Position numbers and translations under genes: made by a program
Source of the DNA: a bacterium
Lineage (GTDB): Bacteria; B130-G9
NCBI GenBank assembly: GCA_021160245.1
Contig: JAGHCW010000026.1
Span: 1-14,662, forward strand
Length of the DNA stretch: 14,662 nt
Direction: 5' to 3'
Shown: positions 1 to 7,122 of the stretch, in pieces
How the letters are laid out: every line of letters starts with the position of its first letter
Numbering within the stretch: position 1 is the first letter of the stretch
Notes under the pieces: generated by a model
Told to the model about the DNA's origin: nothing
The model's input: the letters and a program-made list of their open reading frames with translations, nothing else
Databases searched by the model: none

Positions 1-36
1 CCATTGTAACATGGAACAGCGGCAGTGATACGCAAT

Positions 37-978
37 TTACGCCAGGGCGATGCCAGTTAAGTGCTTCGCGGCGGCAAGGCCCGCGACTGCCCCGTCAGCG
101 ACCGCTGTGCAAACCTGCCTGAGATCGGTCGTCCGAACGTCGCCCGCGGCAAAAATGCCCTCGACGGACGTTACCATCTTGTCATCAGTCTTGATAAAGC
201 CACCATCATCCACGCTGAGAAGGTCGCCGAGAAATTCGGTGTTGGGCGCAATGCCGACAGAGATAAATACGCCATCAACCTTGATGTCTCGGGTGCTGTC
301 ATCCTTGCGACTCTTGACGCGAACGGCCTCGACTTGGTCCTCGCCGATGATCTCCTCGACCGTGTGGCTGAAGACGCGTTCAACGTTCGCAAGATTTGCG
401 AGCTCATCGGATGTCTCGCCAGCCAGCCTAAGCTGGTCGCGCCTGTGGATGTGATAGACCTTTTTGACGAGGCGCGAAAGATGAATGACGTCTTCCACGG
501 CTGTTGTTCCGCCTCCAACGACCGCGACCATCAGGCCTTTGTAGAAATTGCCATCGCAGACTGCGCACGTGGATACTCCCTTTCCAAAGAGATTCCACTC
601 GCCCGGCACACCGAGGAGCTTCGGCCTTGCGCCAGTTGCGACAACGACGGCCTTGCCCTGAAACTTCCCTCCAGTGCTGGTCTCAACGGTCAATATCTCG
701 CCCGGGACGATTTTCGAGGCGGTTTCGGAGAGAACCTCTATATCAAAGGACGAAAGGTGCTCCTGAAACTTCATGACAAGATCAACAGATGTGGTCCCAG
801 CCGGAAAACCCAAGTAGTTGTCAATCCCCTGCGTCCGCATTATCTGACCGCCCGGGGCCACATGCTCCAGCATCACCACGTCAATTGCCGAACGCTTCAA
901 ATAAATTGCGGCCGACATCCCGGCCGGCGCGGCGCCAATTATCACAACAGAATTGTTCGGGTCATAATTTGCTGACAT
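37..978 (-). CDS. trxB: Thioredoxin reductase (NADPH), 313 aa
   Basis: Reduces oxidised thioredoxin with NADPH through FAD and a redox-active disulfide in the cytoplasm. Residues 11-24 form the FAD-binding beta-alpha-beta turn (IIGAAPAG). The active-site pair is C138-A-V-C141 followed by DG; E. coli has CATC at the same place. G155-G-G-T-T-A160 is the pyridine-nucleotide loop, and H178-R-R-D-Q-L-R184 fits the HRRxxxR pattern that binds the NADPH 2'-phosphate. The FAD motif near the C-terminus reads FAAGDVR. Length is normal for low-molecular-weight bacterial TrxR. The start at 978 is chosen over the in-frame ATG at 1017 because GGAGGTG lies 5 nt upstream of it and the family alignment begins there. 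Oddity: the second Gly of the usual GxGPAG motif is Ala. It is transcribed away from the flavoenzyme at 1211. Confidence 0.93.
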   Translation of the reverse strand: MSANYDPNNSVVIIGAAPAGMSAAIYLKRSAIDVVMLEHVAPGGQIMRTQGIDNYLGFPAGTTSVDLVMKFQEHLSSFDIEVLSETASKIVPGEILTVETSTGGKFQGKAVVVATGARPKLLGVPGEWNLFGKGVSTCAVCDGNFYKGLMVAVVGGGTTAVEDVIHLSRLVKKVYHIHRRDQLRLAGETSDELANLANVERVFSHTVEEIIGEDQVEAVRVKSRKDDSTRDIKVDGVFISVGIAPNTEFLGDLLSVDDGGFIKTDDKMVTSVEGIFAAGDVRTTDLRQVCTAVADGAVAGLAAAKHLTGIALA

Positions 979-983
979 AAAAT

Positions 984-990
984 CACCTCC
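984..990 (-). promoter_or_regulatory. Strong Shine-Dalgarno site of trxB
   Basis: On the minus strand this reads GGAGGTG, a full complement of the 16S anti-SD core, 5 nt before the ATG at 978. It decides the trxB start in favour of 978 over the longer reading frame from 1017. Confidence 0.85.
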
Positions 991-993
991 AAT

Positions 994-1007
994 GCGCCTT
1001 CTGGCGC
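994..1007 (-). other. Small hairpin just upstream of the trxB ribosome binding site
   Basis: GCGCC-AGAA-GGCGC is a perfect 5-bp G+C stem with a 4-nt loop, ending 3 nt before the Shine-Dalgarno site of trxB. If transcribed it would sit in the 5' untranslated leader and could affect mRNA stability or ribosome access. No known riboswitch pattern is recognised. Confidence 0.5.
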
Positions 1008-1056
1008 CCGAATTCACATTCGTCCGATCGATCTAACTTTTATTCTCTCAACTGCT

Positions 1057-1062
1057 ATTGTA
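1057..1062 (-). promoter_or_regulatory. Possible -10 element for trxB
   Basis: The minus strand carries TACAAT (5 of 6 to the sigma-70 -10 consensus) about 80 nt upstream of the trxB start, within an A+T-rich stretch of the divergent spacer. No convincing -35 lies 16-18 nt upstream, so this is only a candidate. Confidence 0.3.
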
Positions 1063-1210
1063 TTTTGAGTTGTAGCTGTGAATGTCGCAGCAATAATGGA
1101 GATTGTTTATAGATTCACCTTGTCCGTCAAGAGTTTTAGAGATGAGGCTCTGATAGGCTGCTCAAGGACCGCCTTCAGATTGTACAACAACCTCATCATA
1201 CGAGGGAGCA

Positions 1211-2587
1211 ATGTCGAATAATAATAAGAGAATCGTAGTAATCGGAGCACAAACCGCCGGACTCGGAGCTGCGACCGCAGCACGAAAGATAAATCGAAAT
1301 GCGAGCGTCACTGTGTTGGAACGGTCGATGAACGCCTCAAGCTCCCCATGTGGGCTGCCCTACTTCATCGGAGACGAGATACAGGACATCAATAAACTCA
1401 CATTCGCCCAGCCAAACGTCATCAGAGATAAAATGGGCATCGACCTGCGTCTCAAGCACGAAGTGCTCTCAATCGACCCAAATACCAAGTCCCTGACATG
1501 CCACGACATCAATGCCGACGCGAGGTACGAACTGCAGTATGACAAGCTTATACTCGGAATGGGCGCCTCGCCAAAAGTCCCGCCAATCGATGGGATTGAT
1601 AGCAAGGGTGTCTTCACGCTTCGCAGCATCGACGACGCGACCAGAATCAAAGATTACATTGAGAAAAACTCGCCGAGGCGCGCTGTTGTAGTTGGCGCGG
1701 GCTACATTGGGCTTGAGATGGTCGAGGCGCTTGCAAGGGGCGGTATTGAAGTGACACTGGTTGAGATGCTGCCGCAGATTCTGATAACGCTGGACTCGGA
1801 CATCGCATCAATTGTCAGGCAGCGTTTCGAGGAGAACGGTGTTAAGGTTATGACACGCTCGCCACTTAAGAACGTTTTTTGCGAAGCTGATGGCCGCGTG
1901 AGCACTGTGCAGGCGATGGGCGAGAGGCTTAGCACTGACCTTTTGATACTCGCGCTCGGCGTGACACCGAACGTTCAGCTCGCAAGAGCGGCCGGCATTG
2001 CCATCGGGGAATGCGGAGCAATTATCACCGATGAGCATCAACAGACCTCCGCGCCTGACGTCTTTGCGGCCGGGGACTGTTGCCAGGCCAAATGCCTCGT
2101 AACGGGCCGCGATGTCTATATGCCTTTGGCAACGGTCGCTGAGAAGCAAGGCAAGATAGCCGGGGAAAACGCAGCGGGCGCAAGCTCGAGCTTTGCGGGA
2201 ATACTCGGAACCAGCATCTCAGGCGCGTTCGGCCTCGTCTTTTCCTCAACTGGCCTGACGGTTCAGGCCGCTAAGAAACTGGACATAAGGGCCGCAGCGC
2301 AGGCTTATATGGGCCACTCACACGCGGCGTATTATCCCAACTCCAAACCGTTAAGGCTCAAAATCGTCTTCGACCCCAGCTCGGGTAGATTGCTTGGCGC
2401 TCAAGCCGTCGGCGAGAAGGGCGTCGTGGCCAGAATCAATGCTTTAGTTGCCGCAATCCACGCCGGGCTCTCGGTCAACGATCTCACTCAGCTCGATCTC
2501 CCTTACGCGCCGCCATTCGGCTCCAGCTGGGACCCCATACATATCGTCGCGATGATGGCGGCGAGGAAGATAAGGGCCGGCAGTTGA
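1211..2587 (+). CDS. FAD-dependent NAD(P)-disulfide oxidoreductase, CoA-disulfide reductase / NADH oxidase type, 458 aa
   Basis: Belongs to the family that uses one redox-active cysteine instead of a CxxC pair, as in CoA-disulfide reductase, NADH oxidase and NADH peroxidase. The N-terminal FAD loop is G12-A-Q-T-A-G17. The active-site block is SSPC47GLPYF, with C47 where these enzymes carry the catalytic Cys (or Cys-SSCoA). The NAD(P) loop is G162-A-G-Y-I-G167. The following strand ends in LVE, and an acidic residue there usually favours NADH over NADPH. AAGDC is the second FAD motif, followed by the dimerisation domain (about 330-458) ending with YAPPFGSSWDP, close to the YAPPYS-type segment of CoA-disulfide reductases. 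The substrate (CoA disulfide, O2, peroxide, polysulfide) cannot be decided from sequence. It is divergent from trxB, suggesting a shared redox role. GAGGGAG lies just before the ATG. Confidence 0.85.
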   Translation: MSNNNKRIVVIGAQTAGLGAATAARKINRNASVTVLERSMNASSSPCGLPYFIGDEIQDINKLTFAQPNVIRDKMGIDLRLKHEVLSIDPNTKSLTCHDINADARYELQYDKLILGMGASPKVPPIDGIDSKGVFTLRSIDDATRIKDYIEKNSPRRAVVVGAGYIGLEMVEALARGGIEVTLVEMLPQILITLDSDIASIVRQRFEENGVKVMTRSPLKNVFCEADGRVSTVQAMGERLSTDLLILALGVTPNVQLARAAGIAIGECGAIITDEHQQTSAPDVFAAGDCCQAKCLVTGRDVYMPLATVAEKQGKIAGENAAGASSSFAGILGTSISGAFGLVFSSTGLTVQAAKKLDIRAAAQAYMGHSHAAYYPNSKPLRLKIVFDPSSGRLLGAQAVGEKGVVARINALVAAIHAGLSVNDLTQLDLPYAPPFGSSWDPIHIVAMMAARKIRAGS

Positions 2588-2716
2588 CGCTTGGCAGTCA
2601 GCAGTGGCGAGGGCTAGCGATACGACTTGCGGTCTTGCGGGGGGCGTAATAGGATGATCGGCAGATGTTCTATTTCCTTTTTGGGTCCACAGACTAGGTC
2701 GCGAAAGATGTGAGAG

Positions 2717-3520
2717 ATGCCCTACAATCCATTCTTTGAATATGATGACATCCGAGTCTTCAAAGATGATTTCGTCTCTACGACCTACGTGAAAGACGGT
2801 GAGATTGACCTTATAGTAACTTCACCGCCTTACAACGTTCAGATCGACTACGGCTCCTACGACGATCAGACGTCCTACGCCTCATACCTCGATTTCACGC
2901 GACGATGGCTACTCAAGGCCCTATCAGTGCTGAAAGATGACGGGCGCTTGTGCCTCAACATCCCGCTGGATAAGAACAAGGGGGGCCAGCAGTGCGTATT
3001 TGCCGACATCATGGGCATCGCAAAAGACGTCGGCCTAAAATATCATTCGACCGTCATCTGGAATGAGCAGAATATCTCGAGGCGCACGGCCTGGGGCTCG
3101 TGGCTTTCGGCAAGCGCGCCTTATGTGATCGCGCCGGTCGAAATGATCGCCATTCTCTACAAGAATTCGTGGAAGAAGACGAGTGGTTCCGGGAAATCGG
3201 ACATAGACAAGCAGGACTTTATGGAGTGGACAAACGGTGTCTGGACATTCTCTGGCGAGAGCAAGAAGCGCATTGGCCATCCGGCGCCGTTCCCGGTTGA
3301 GCTTCCGAGAAGGTGTGTAAAGCTCTTCACATTCGTCGGTGACGTTGTCCTGGACCCATTCCTGGGCAGCGGGACAACATTGCTTGCCTGCGCGCTCACC
3401 GAAAGATGCGGCATTGGTGTGGAAGTTGATCCGGATTACTGCAAACTGGCGGTAGAACGACTAGTGAACGACGCAAACATAAAACAACGTAAGCTCGCTG
3501 TTTTCCGCGAGTCCGCATGA
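2717..3520 (+). CDS. Site-specific DNA amino-methyltransferase (m4C or m6A), beta class, 267 aa
   Basis: Transfers a methyl group from S-adenosylmethionine to an exocyclic amino group of cytosine or adenine in DNA. Catalytic motif IV is T35-S-P-P-Y39-N and precedes the SAM-binding motif I, L212-D-P-F-L-G-S-G-T-T221; this order defines the beta class. DGRLCLNI (about 75-82) and VIWNEQN (about 113) fit the intermediate motifs, the target-recognition segment probably lies near 115-180, and HPAPFPVELP fits motif X. GVEVDPDYC is motif II. Ser in SPPY is commoner in N4-cytosine enzymes but does not exclude adenine. At 267 aa it is compact but complete. The ATG at 2717 has only a weak purine-rich site; an earlier ATG at 2708 hits a stop at once. 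No restriction endonuclease is visible nearby, so it looks like an orphan enzyme, possibly linked to the NYN gene downstream. Confidence 0.88.
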   Translation: MPYNPFFEYDDIRVFKDDFVSTTYVKDGEIDLIVTSPPYNVQIDYGSYDDQTSYASYLDFTRRWLLKALSVLKDDGRLCLNIPLDKNKGGQQCVFADIMGIAKDVGLKYHSTVIWNEQNISRRTAWGSWLSASAPYVIAPVEMIAILYKNSWKKTSGSGKSDIDKQDFMEWTNGVWTFSGESKKRIGHPAPFPVELPRRCVKLFTFVGDVVLDPFLGSGTTLLACALTERCGIGVEVDPDYCKLAVERLVNDANIKQRKLAVFRESA

Positions 3521-3587
3521 CCCAGAAAAGCATCTCTGAGCTAATCATGAATTACTTCTGGCTGATGAAGCAAACTGAATCAATCTG

Positions 3588-3605
3588 AATAAATTAAACT
3601 TTATT
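3588..3605 (+). other. A+T-rich inverted repeat between methyltransferase and NYN gene
   Basis: AATAAA-ttaaac-TTTATT forms a perfect 6-bp A+T stem about 30 nt before the NYN start. It may be part of a promoter/operator for the NYN gene rather than a terminator, because it lacks G+C pairs. It suggests the two genes need not be a single transcript. Confidence 0.3.
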
Positions 3606-3617
3606 TCGACAAACTAA

Positions 3618-3626
3618 AGAGGAAGG
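3618..3626 (+). promoter_or_regulatory. Shine-Dalgarno site supporting a TTG start
   Basis: AGAGGAAGG ends 8 nt before the TTG at 3635 and is the only good ribosome binding site near the N-terminus of the NYN gene. This makes the unusual TTG the likely initiator. Confidence 0.7.
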
Positions 3627-3634
3627 CGAGAAGT

Positions 3635-4252
3635 TTGAGCGCTGAATATATACAAGGGCAAAGAATCGCGATATTCGTTGACGGCTGGAACTTCAAATAT
3701 GCCACTTACGACTCATTTGGGATACAGGTCGATTTCAAAAAAATGTTGGATTATTTCTCAAAGGGCTCGATCCTCCTAAGAGCCTATTACTACACCGGGG
3801 AATGGAATGACGAGGCCATCGACCACTATATAGACCTGACCAACCCGTCGAATCAGGACGACAAGAAGGCCGAACTGACGAGTCAGCGGGACGATCAACG
3901 GAAGTTTTGGCGCTTTCTGGACCGCAACGGGTACAGAGTAATTCGAAAGCCCATACGCGTCTCCAAGGACGTCCGAGGTGAGATACAGGTCAAGGCCGAC
4001 CTCGACCTCGAACTCGCCATCGACATGCTCACGCTCGCGGACAGATGCGACAAGATGATTCTCGTCTCCGGTGATGGCGATTTCGTCCCCCTTCTGAACG
4101 CCCTAGCTCAACGAGGCGTGCGTATAGCCGTCGTAAGCACCCAACACTCAGAAGCGTTCAGAAGGGCTCATTATCGCGCCTCGGATGACCTCTTGGATGC
4201 TGCCGATGAGTTCATTAGCGTGGAAAGCATCCGCAACTCCATTGAGCGATAA
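3635..4252 (+). CDS. NYN domain protein, LabA/DUF88 family (predicted PIN-like nuclease), 205 aa
   Basis: The NYN fold is a PIN-like nuclease fold, and family members are predicted metal-dependent RNases. The first acidic motif is F14-V-D16-G-W-N19. A second acidic cluster is K120-A-D122-L-D-L-E-L-A-I-D130. The third is S145-G-D147-G-D149-F, followed by VPLLNALAQRGVRIAVVS. These three blocks are the hallmark of the family and all acidic positions are present, so it is probably active. The start is a TTG preceded at 8 nt by GGAAGG (3621-3626); the next in-frame ATG would remove the first catalytic Asp. The last 40 residues (acidic, ending SIRNSIER) have no assigned role. It sits 114 nt after the DNA methyltransferase on the same strand. 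The RNA or DNA target cannot be deduced. Confidence 0.88.
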   Translation: MSAEYIQGQRIAIFVDGWNFKYATYDSFGIQVDFKKMLDYFSKGSILLRAYYYTGEWNDEAIDHYIDLTNPSNQDDKKAELTSQRDDQRKFWRFLDRNGYRVIRKPIRVSKDVRGEIQVKADLDLELAIDMLTLADRCDKMILVSGDGDFVPLLNALAQRGVRIAVVSTQHSEAFRRAHYRASDDLLDAADEFISVESIRNSIER

Positions 4253-4472
4253 AAGAAGGCTCGGCGCTCTACAATCTCGGATTGGTCGCATCCACCACAA
4301 GAGATTCCCGACGGCCGCCTTCGACCCCCATTTGCTCCTAGGCACCCACAGAATGCGTCCAAACCTCAAAATACAACGAGAAACCACTCCCTTCCTCTTA
4401 ATTTCGATTCAGCTCTTGATCTGTGACCAGACCACATGATAAGGTTTTGAAACTACGGACGTTTCGTTTTGA

Positions 4473-4489
4473 TTGTTTGCCGAAAACAA
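4473..4489. repeat. Perfect inverted repeat, possible operator
   Basis: TTGTTT-gccga-AAACAA is a 6-bp perfect palindrome with a 5-nt centre, about 175 nt upstream of the secreted-protein start. It could be a repressor binding site. There is no direct evidence for a cognate regulator in this window. Confidence 0.3.
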
Positions 4490-4524
4490 GTAGGTGGAGA
4501 TGCTTGGGCCAGTATATTTGGGGT

Positions 4525-4562
4525 GGCAGCCGGATTTCTTGAGCGCTTTGGAAGTGGTTGCC
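4525..4562 (+). other. Possible leader hairpin
   Basis: GGCAGCC at 4525-4531 can pair with GGTTGCC at 4556-4562 (7 bp including one G-U), with a further short TTTC/GAAG pairing inside. It lies about 100 nt before the start at 4663. Judged by eye only. Confidence 0.25.
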
Positions 4563-4647
4563 TTTGCGGCGCCTCATCTTCATCGAGTACCAATATGACT
4601 ATATTCACGGGGTCGAATCAGCCCCGGAATTCCTGCAGATGTTAATC

Positions 4648-4654
4648 AGAGGAG
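4648..4654 (+). promoter_or_regulatory. Shine-Dalgarno site that sets the start at 4663
   Basis: AGAGGAG lies 8 nt before the ATG at 4663. The reading frame is open back to an ATG at 4558, but that start has no such site and would place 35 unlike residues before a clean signal peptide. Confidence 0.85.
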
Positions 4655-4662
4655 AATCGAAG

Positions 4663-6924
4663 ATGAAGCAGCGGACTAACATTATTCCAGTTCTGCTGGT
4701 ACTCTGTGTCCTGCTCTCCGTCAGCGCACAAATGGCGATTGCCAAATCGGTCGGCGTTGAATGGATCAACAACTTCGCCGGAACCGTCAACGACCGCTCA
4801 CATTGGGACGAGTCGGCCAAAGGACTCTACAATGAGATGACTGCAGATGGTTGGTCCGGCAAGTTCTGCTGGGGCAACGCGGACGCTTGGATGTCTGATT
4901 TCACTACTGGCAACAGCTCTTGGATAGATTCTGTTGACCTAGCATTGATCGGCACACACGGCGCGTACAACTGGGACGACTTCTGGGGAGATAACCACAG
5001 CTCTGTCATGTTCAGCACCGGATCGTCCGACTCGTTTATGCATCCCGGTCAGGTCTATAACCTCTGGGGCAACAACAACCTGGAGTGGATAGCGCTGGAT
5101 TGCTGCAGCGTGCTTCGAGACCACAGTGTCGGGCACTGGTCACATGCTATGAACGGGTTGCATCTGCTCATGGGCTTTAAGAACACCATGTATGTCTCTC
5201 TGCCGGGTGACGGCCAGAAGTGGGGCGAGTACATGTCCGGCAACTGGTTCTGGCTTTGGGACATTCCATATAATGTCACTCAGTCATGGTTCCTCGCGGT
5301 TGACTATGTTCAACCTCATGGCTGGACAACAGTAACGGCCAGAGTTCTTGCTGAGGTCTCTGACAACTACAACGACTATGCTTGGGGCGAGGGTTACGTA
5401 TCGACGGACCCGGTCAAGGATGGCTGGTATCACATTTGGGACCACGATGCAGCTTGCAAGCCGCCGAGGCGCAACCTGGATGCTGAGGACATGCTTCTTT
5501 ACACCGTGGACAGAACCGGTGTGAGTGAAGACCATGTCGCCGAAATCGCGAAGAACCTGGGCTTCTCTGGCGAGGTCGAGTTCTGCGAAGATGGCTATTA
5601 CCGCGCGACGGATGCAGTCAATGACAACACGTACTTCCAGATGCATGAAACTGGAGCTTTGCTCTATGCGAACATGGACAAGCTCTTCATAGTGCCTGAA
5701 GAAGCACCGGCTCTTTTGGGTGAAAAGAGCATTGGAGCTGCTGCGGAGTTCTTGAGTGCGGCGGGCATCGTATTTGATGGCCTGGGCGCTCCAGAGTTTA
5801 TGACAGAGACGGTTTTCGAGTTTGACAGGGATAAGGACACCAAAGAGCCAGTTAGTGAGATGCCCGTGATGGATTGTGTGTTCTTCCCACACGAGATTAC
5901 ACATAACCAAACAACATATTCCGTCGTTGGCCCAGGCGCCAAATTGAAGGTTTACCTCGGGGACCGTGGAGAGGTCCTGGGATGTCTGGGTGGCTGGCGC
6001 TCGCTCCAAGAAGGCAAGGAGACCGAGGTTCTCTCTGCTGATGAGGCCCTTGAGCTAGTGTACAAGTATAGAGACAAGGTGTCGTTGGCCAAGCTACCGG
6101 CATACGAGAGCTTCGAGGTGAAGGACGCGACGCTCTGCTACTACGAGGACGCTTGTGAGACGAAAGCCACGACACTTTTCCCGACATGGCTGTTCACCGG
6201 CGAGTTCTTTACCAAAGAAGGCAGACAAGGAGGTTCTTTCGAGGGCGACTTGTTTGTGCCAGCGGTTCCGGATTTCATACCACCTGTTGTGGAGATCCCC
6301 CAGCCGATAGACAATGCCTCGTTCGAACCTGGAGAGGACATTCAGTTTGTCGCGGAGGTCTCTTACGGCTTTGGCAATTCCACAATCCAGTGGTTCTCTG
6401 ATCAAGACGGCTACTTGGGCGAGGGCCGGGTTATTACGACGACGCTGAGTGCGGCCTCAAGAGCTGGCGAGATAATGACTCACAGCGTTAAGGCAATCGC
6501 GACCGATTCTGCCGGGAAAATAGGCACGGCAGTCGTAACGGTGCTTATAGGCAAGGATCAGGCGGCACCATGGGTCTATCTCACGCTTAACAACACGATG
6601 TTCAACCAGGGTGAAGATCTGAAGCTGTTCATCTCAGGCGGTAACAACAGCGTGGGGCGCAATGTCAACGTTTATGTATTCCTCGTGACTCCAGATTCGA
6701 GGCTACTTTTCTGGCCGTGGTGGACGGGTCTTGCAGTCCCAATGACACTGTATTTCCCGGCATCGTTTGAGATTCTGGACCTTCCCATCCTCGACGCAAC
6801 GCTTCCGTGCATGACGCCGCGCATTGGGGCCGGAGGCAACTACAGCTTCTGGGCCTTCTTAACGGACACCAGCACGAACGAGATGATTGGGACGTTCAGC
6901 GAGGTTGGCTTTACAATGTACTAG
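4663..6924 (+). CDS. Secreted multidomain protein, DUF6345-like with putative caspase-fold (clan CD) domain, 753 aa
   Basis: Residues 1-27 are a signal peptide (basic MKQR, hydrophobic core PVLLVLCVLL, AIA cleavage). Residues 29-265 form a Trp-rich domain resembling, from memory, proteins labelled DUF6345. In it LALIGTH99G and IALDCC148S each follow a hydrophobic strand and lie 49 residues apart, the pattern and approximate spacing of the His/Cys dyad in clan CD peptidases (caspase, gingipain). Residues 290-535 are an acidic alpha/beta region, perhaps PepSY-like, including a YSVVGPGAKLKVYLGDRG strand pair. Residues 540-630 look like an Ig/PKD-like beta sandwich (FEPGEDIQF...HSVKAIATDSAG). Residues 637-753 form a C-terminal beta domain (MFNQGEDLKLFIS...PDSRLLFWP...GNYSFWAFLTD). 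It is likely exported to periplasm or surface. Proteolytic activity is inferred, not shown. The gene appears monocistronic, with a hairpin after the stop. Confidence 0.8.
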   Translation: MKQRTNIIPVLLVLCVLLSVSAQMAIAKSVGVEWINNFAGTVNDRSHWDESAKGLYNEMTADGWSGKFCWGNADAWMSDFTTGNSSWIDSVDLALIGTHGAYNWDDFWGDNHSSVMFSTGSSDSFMHPGQVYNLWGNNNLEWIALDCCSVLRDHSVGHWSHAMNGLHLLMGFKNTMYVSLPGDGQKWGEYMSGNWFWLWDIPYNVTQSWFLAVDYVQPHGWTTVTARVLAEVSDNYNDYAWGEGYVSTDPVKDGWYHIWDHDAACKPPRRNLDAEDMLLYTVDRTGVSEDHVAEIAKNLGFSGEVEFCEDGYYRATDAVNDNTYFQMHETGALLYANMDKLFIVPEEAPALLGEKSIGAAAEFLSAAGIVFDGLGAPEFMTETVFEFDRDKDTKEPVSEMPVMDCVFFPHEITHNQTTYSVVGPGAKLKVYLGDRGEVLGCLGGWRSLQEGKETEVLSADEALELVYKYRDKVSLAKLPAYESFEVKDATLCYYEDACETKATTLFPTWLFTGEFFTKEGRQGGSFEGDLFVPAVPDFIPPVVEIPQPIDNASFEPGEDIQFVAEVSYGFGNSTIQWFSDQDGYLGEGRVITTTLSAASRAGEIMTHSVKAIATDSAGKIGTAVVTVLIGKDQAAPWVYLTLNNTMFNQGEDLKLFISGGNNSVGRNVNVYVFLVTPDSRLLFWPWWTGLAVPMTLYFPASFEILDLPILDATLPCMTPRIGAGGNYSFWAFLTDTSTNEMIGTFSEVGFTMY

Positions 6925-6942
6925 TAGGCTATCGCTTTGGCA

Positions 6943-6968
6943 CGAGGCGGTCTTCACAGGCCGCCTCG
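6943..6968 (+). terminator. Strong hairpin after the secreted protein gene
   Basis: An 11-bp stem (CGAGGCGGTCT / AGGCCGCCTCG, one G-U pair) with a TCAC tetraloop starts 18 nt after the TAG. The downstream sequence is pyrimidine-rich (TCCATTCTTC, later CCTTTTCTCC) but has no immediate T run. It is therefore a probable but not textbook intrinsic terminator. Confidence 0.65.
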
Positions 6969-7047
6969 TCCATTCTTCGCTGCGACCTTTTCTCCTCACT
7001 TCCCCCTTCTCCCATTTCCGCCGAGCGGAAACTCATTTTCAACAGCC

Positions 7048-7076
7048 TTGAAAAAGATGAGCCATCAACGTAGGGT
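7048..7076 (+). promoter_or_regulatory. Candidate sigma-70-type promoter for pyk
   Basis: TTGAAA (7048-7053, 5/6 to the -35 consensus) is followed after exactly 17 nt by TAGGGT (7071-7076), which keeps the first TA and last T of the -10 hexamer but is otherwise weak. It lies about 47 nt before the pyk start and downstream of the preceding hairpin. Confidence 0.35.
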
Positions 7077-7122
7077 TTGGACATCAAGCTGATTTCCAAA
7101 ACCACAATTGGCGGGGAGCAAA

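Larger units (their letters stand above)
979..1210. other. Divergent intergenic region between trxB and the class III flavoenzyme
   Basis: This 232-nt spacer must hold the promoters of both flanking genes. It is A+T-rich around 1030-1130 and contains the trxB leader hairpin. A GAGGGAG site (1202-1208) directly precedes the ATG at 1211. No confident promoter could be assigned for the rightward gene, and no small ORF or RNA gene is recognised. Confidence 0.5.
4253..4662. other. 410-nt non-coding spacer / leader before the secreted protein gene
   Basis: No credible gene is seen. It contains several inverted repeats: GAAAC...GTTTC (4449-4465), TTGTTT-GCCGA-AAACAA (4473-4489), and a possible long hairpin GGCAGCC...GGTTGCC (4525-4562, one G-U pair). 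The region may hold the promoter and a structured leader for the gene at 4663. No known riboswitch consensus was recognised, and TATATT boxes near 4513 and 4602 lack matching -35 elements. Confidence 0.45.

Noticed and set aside
61-975. 304-residue plus-strand open frame opposite trxB
   Set aside because: It lies wholly antisense to a gene with clear TrxR motifs, has no recognisable domain and no ribosome site. Long antisense frames are expected opposite a biased coding frame.
3522-3561. CCAGAA...TTCTGG inverted repeat after the methyltransferase stop
   Set aside because: The 6-bp stem has a 28-nt loop and no T tract, so it is likely chance.
4558-4662. 35-residue N-terminal extension of the secreted protein
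   Set aside because: It would bury the signal peptide. The ATG at 4663 has a good Shine-Dalgarno site and a typical signal-peptide start.
5284-6009. 241-residue minus-strand open frame inside the secreted protein gene
   Set aside because: It is antisense to a strongly supported coding region, with low-complexity Val/Arg composition and no known motif.
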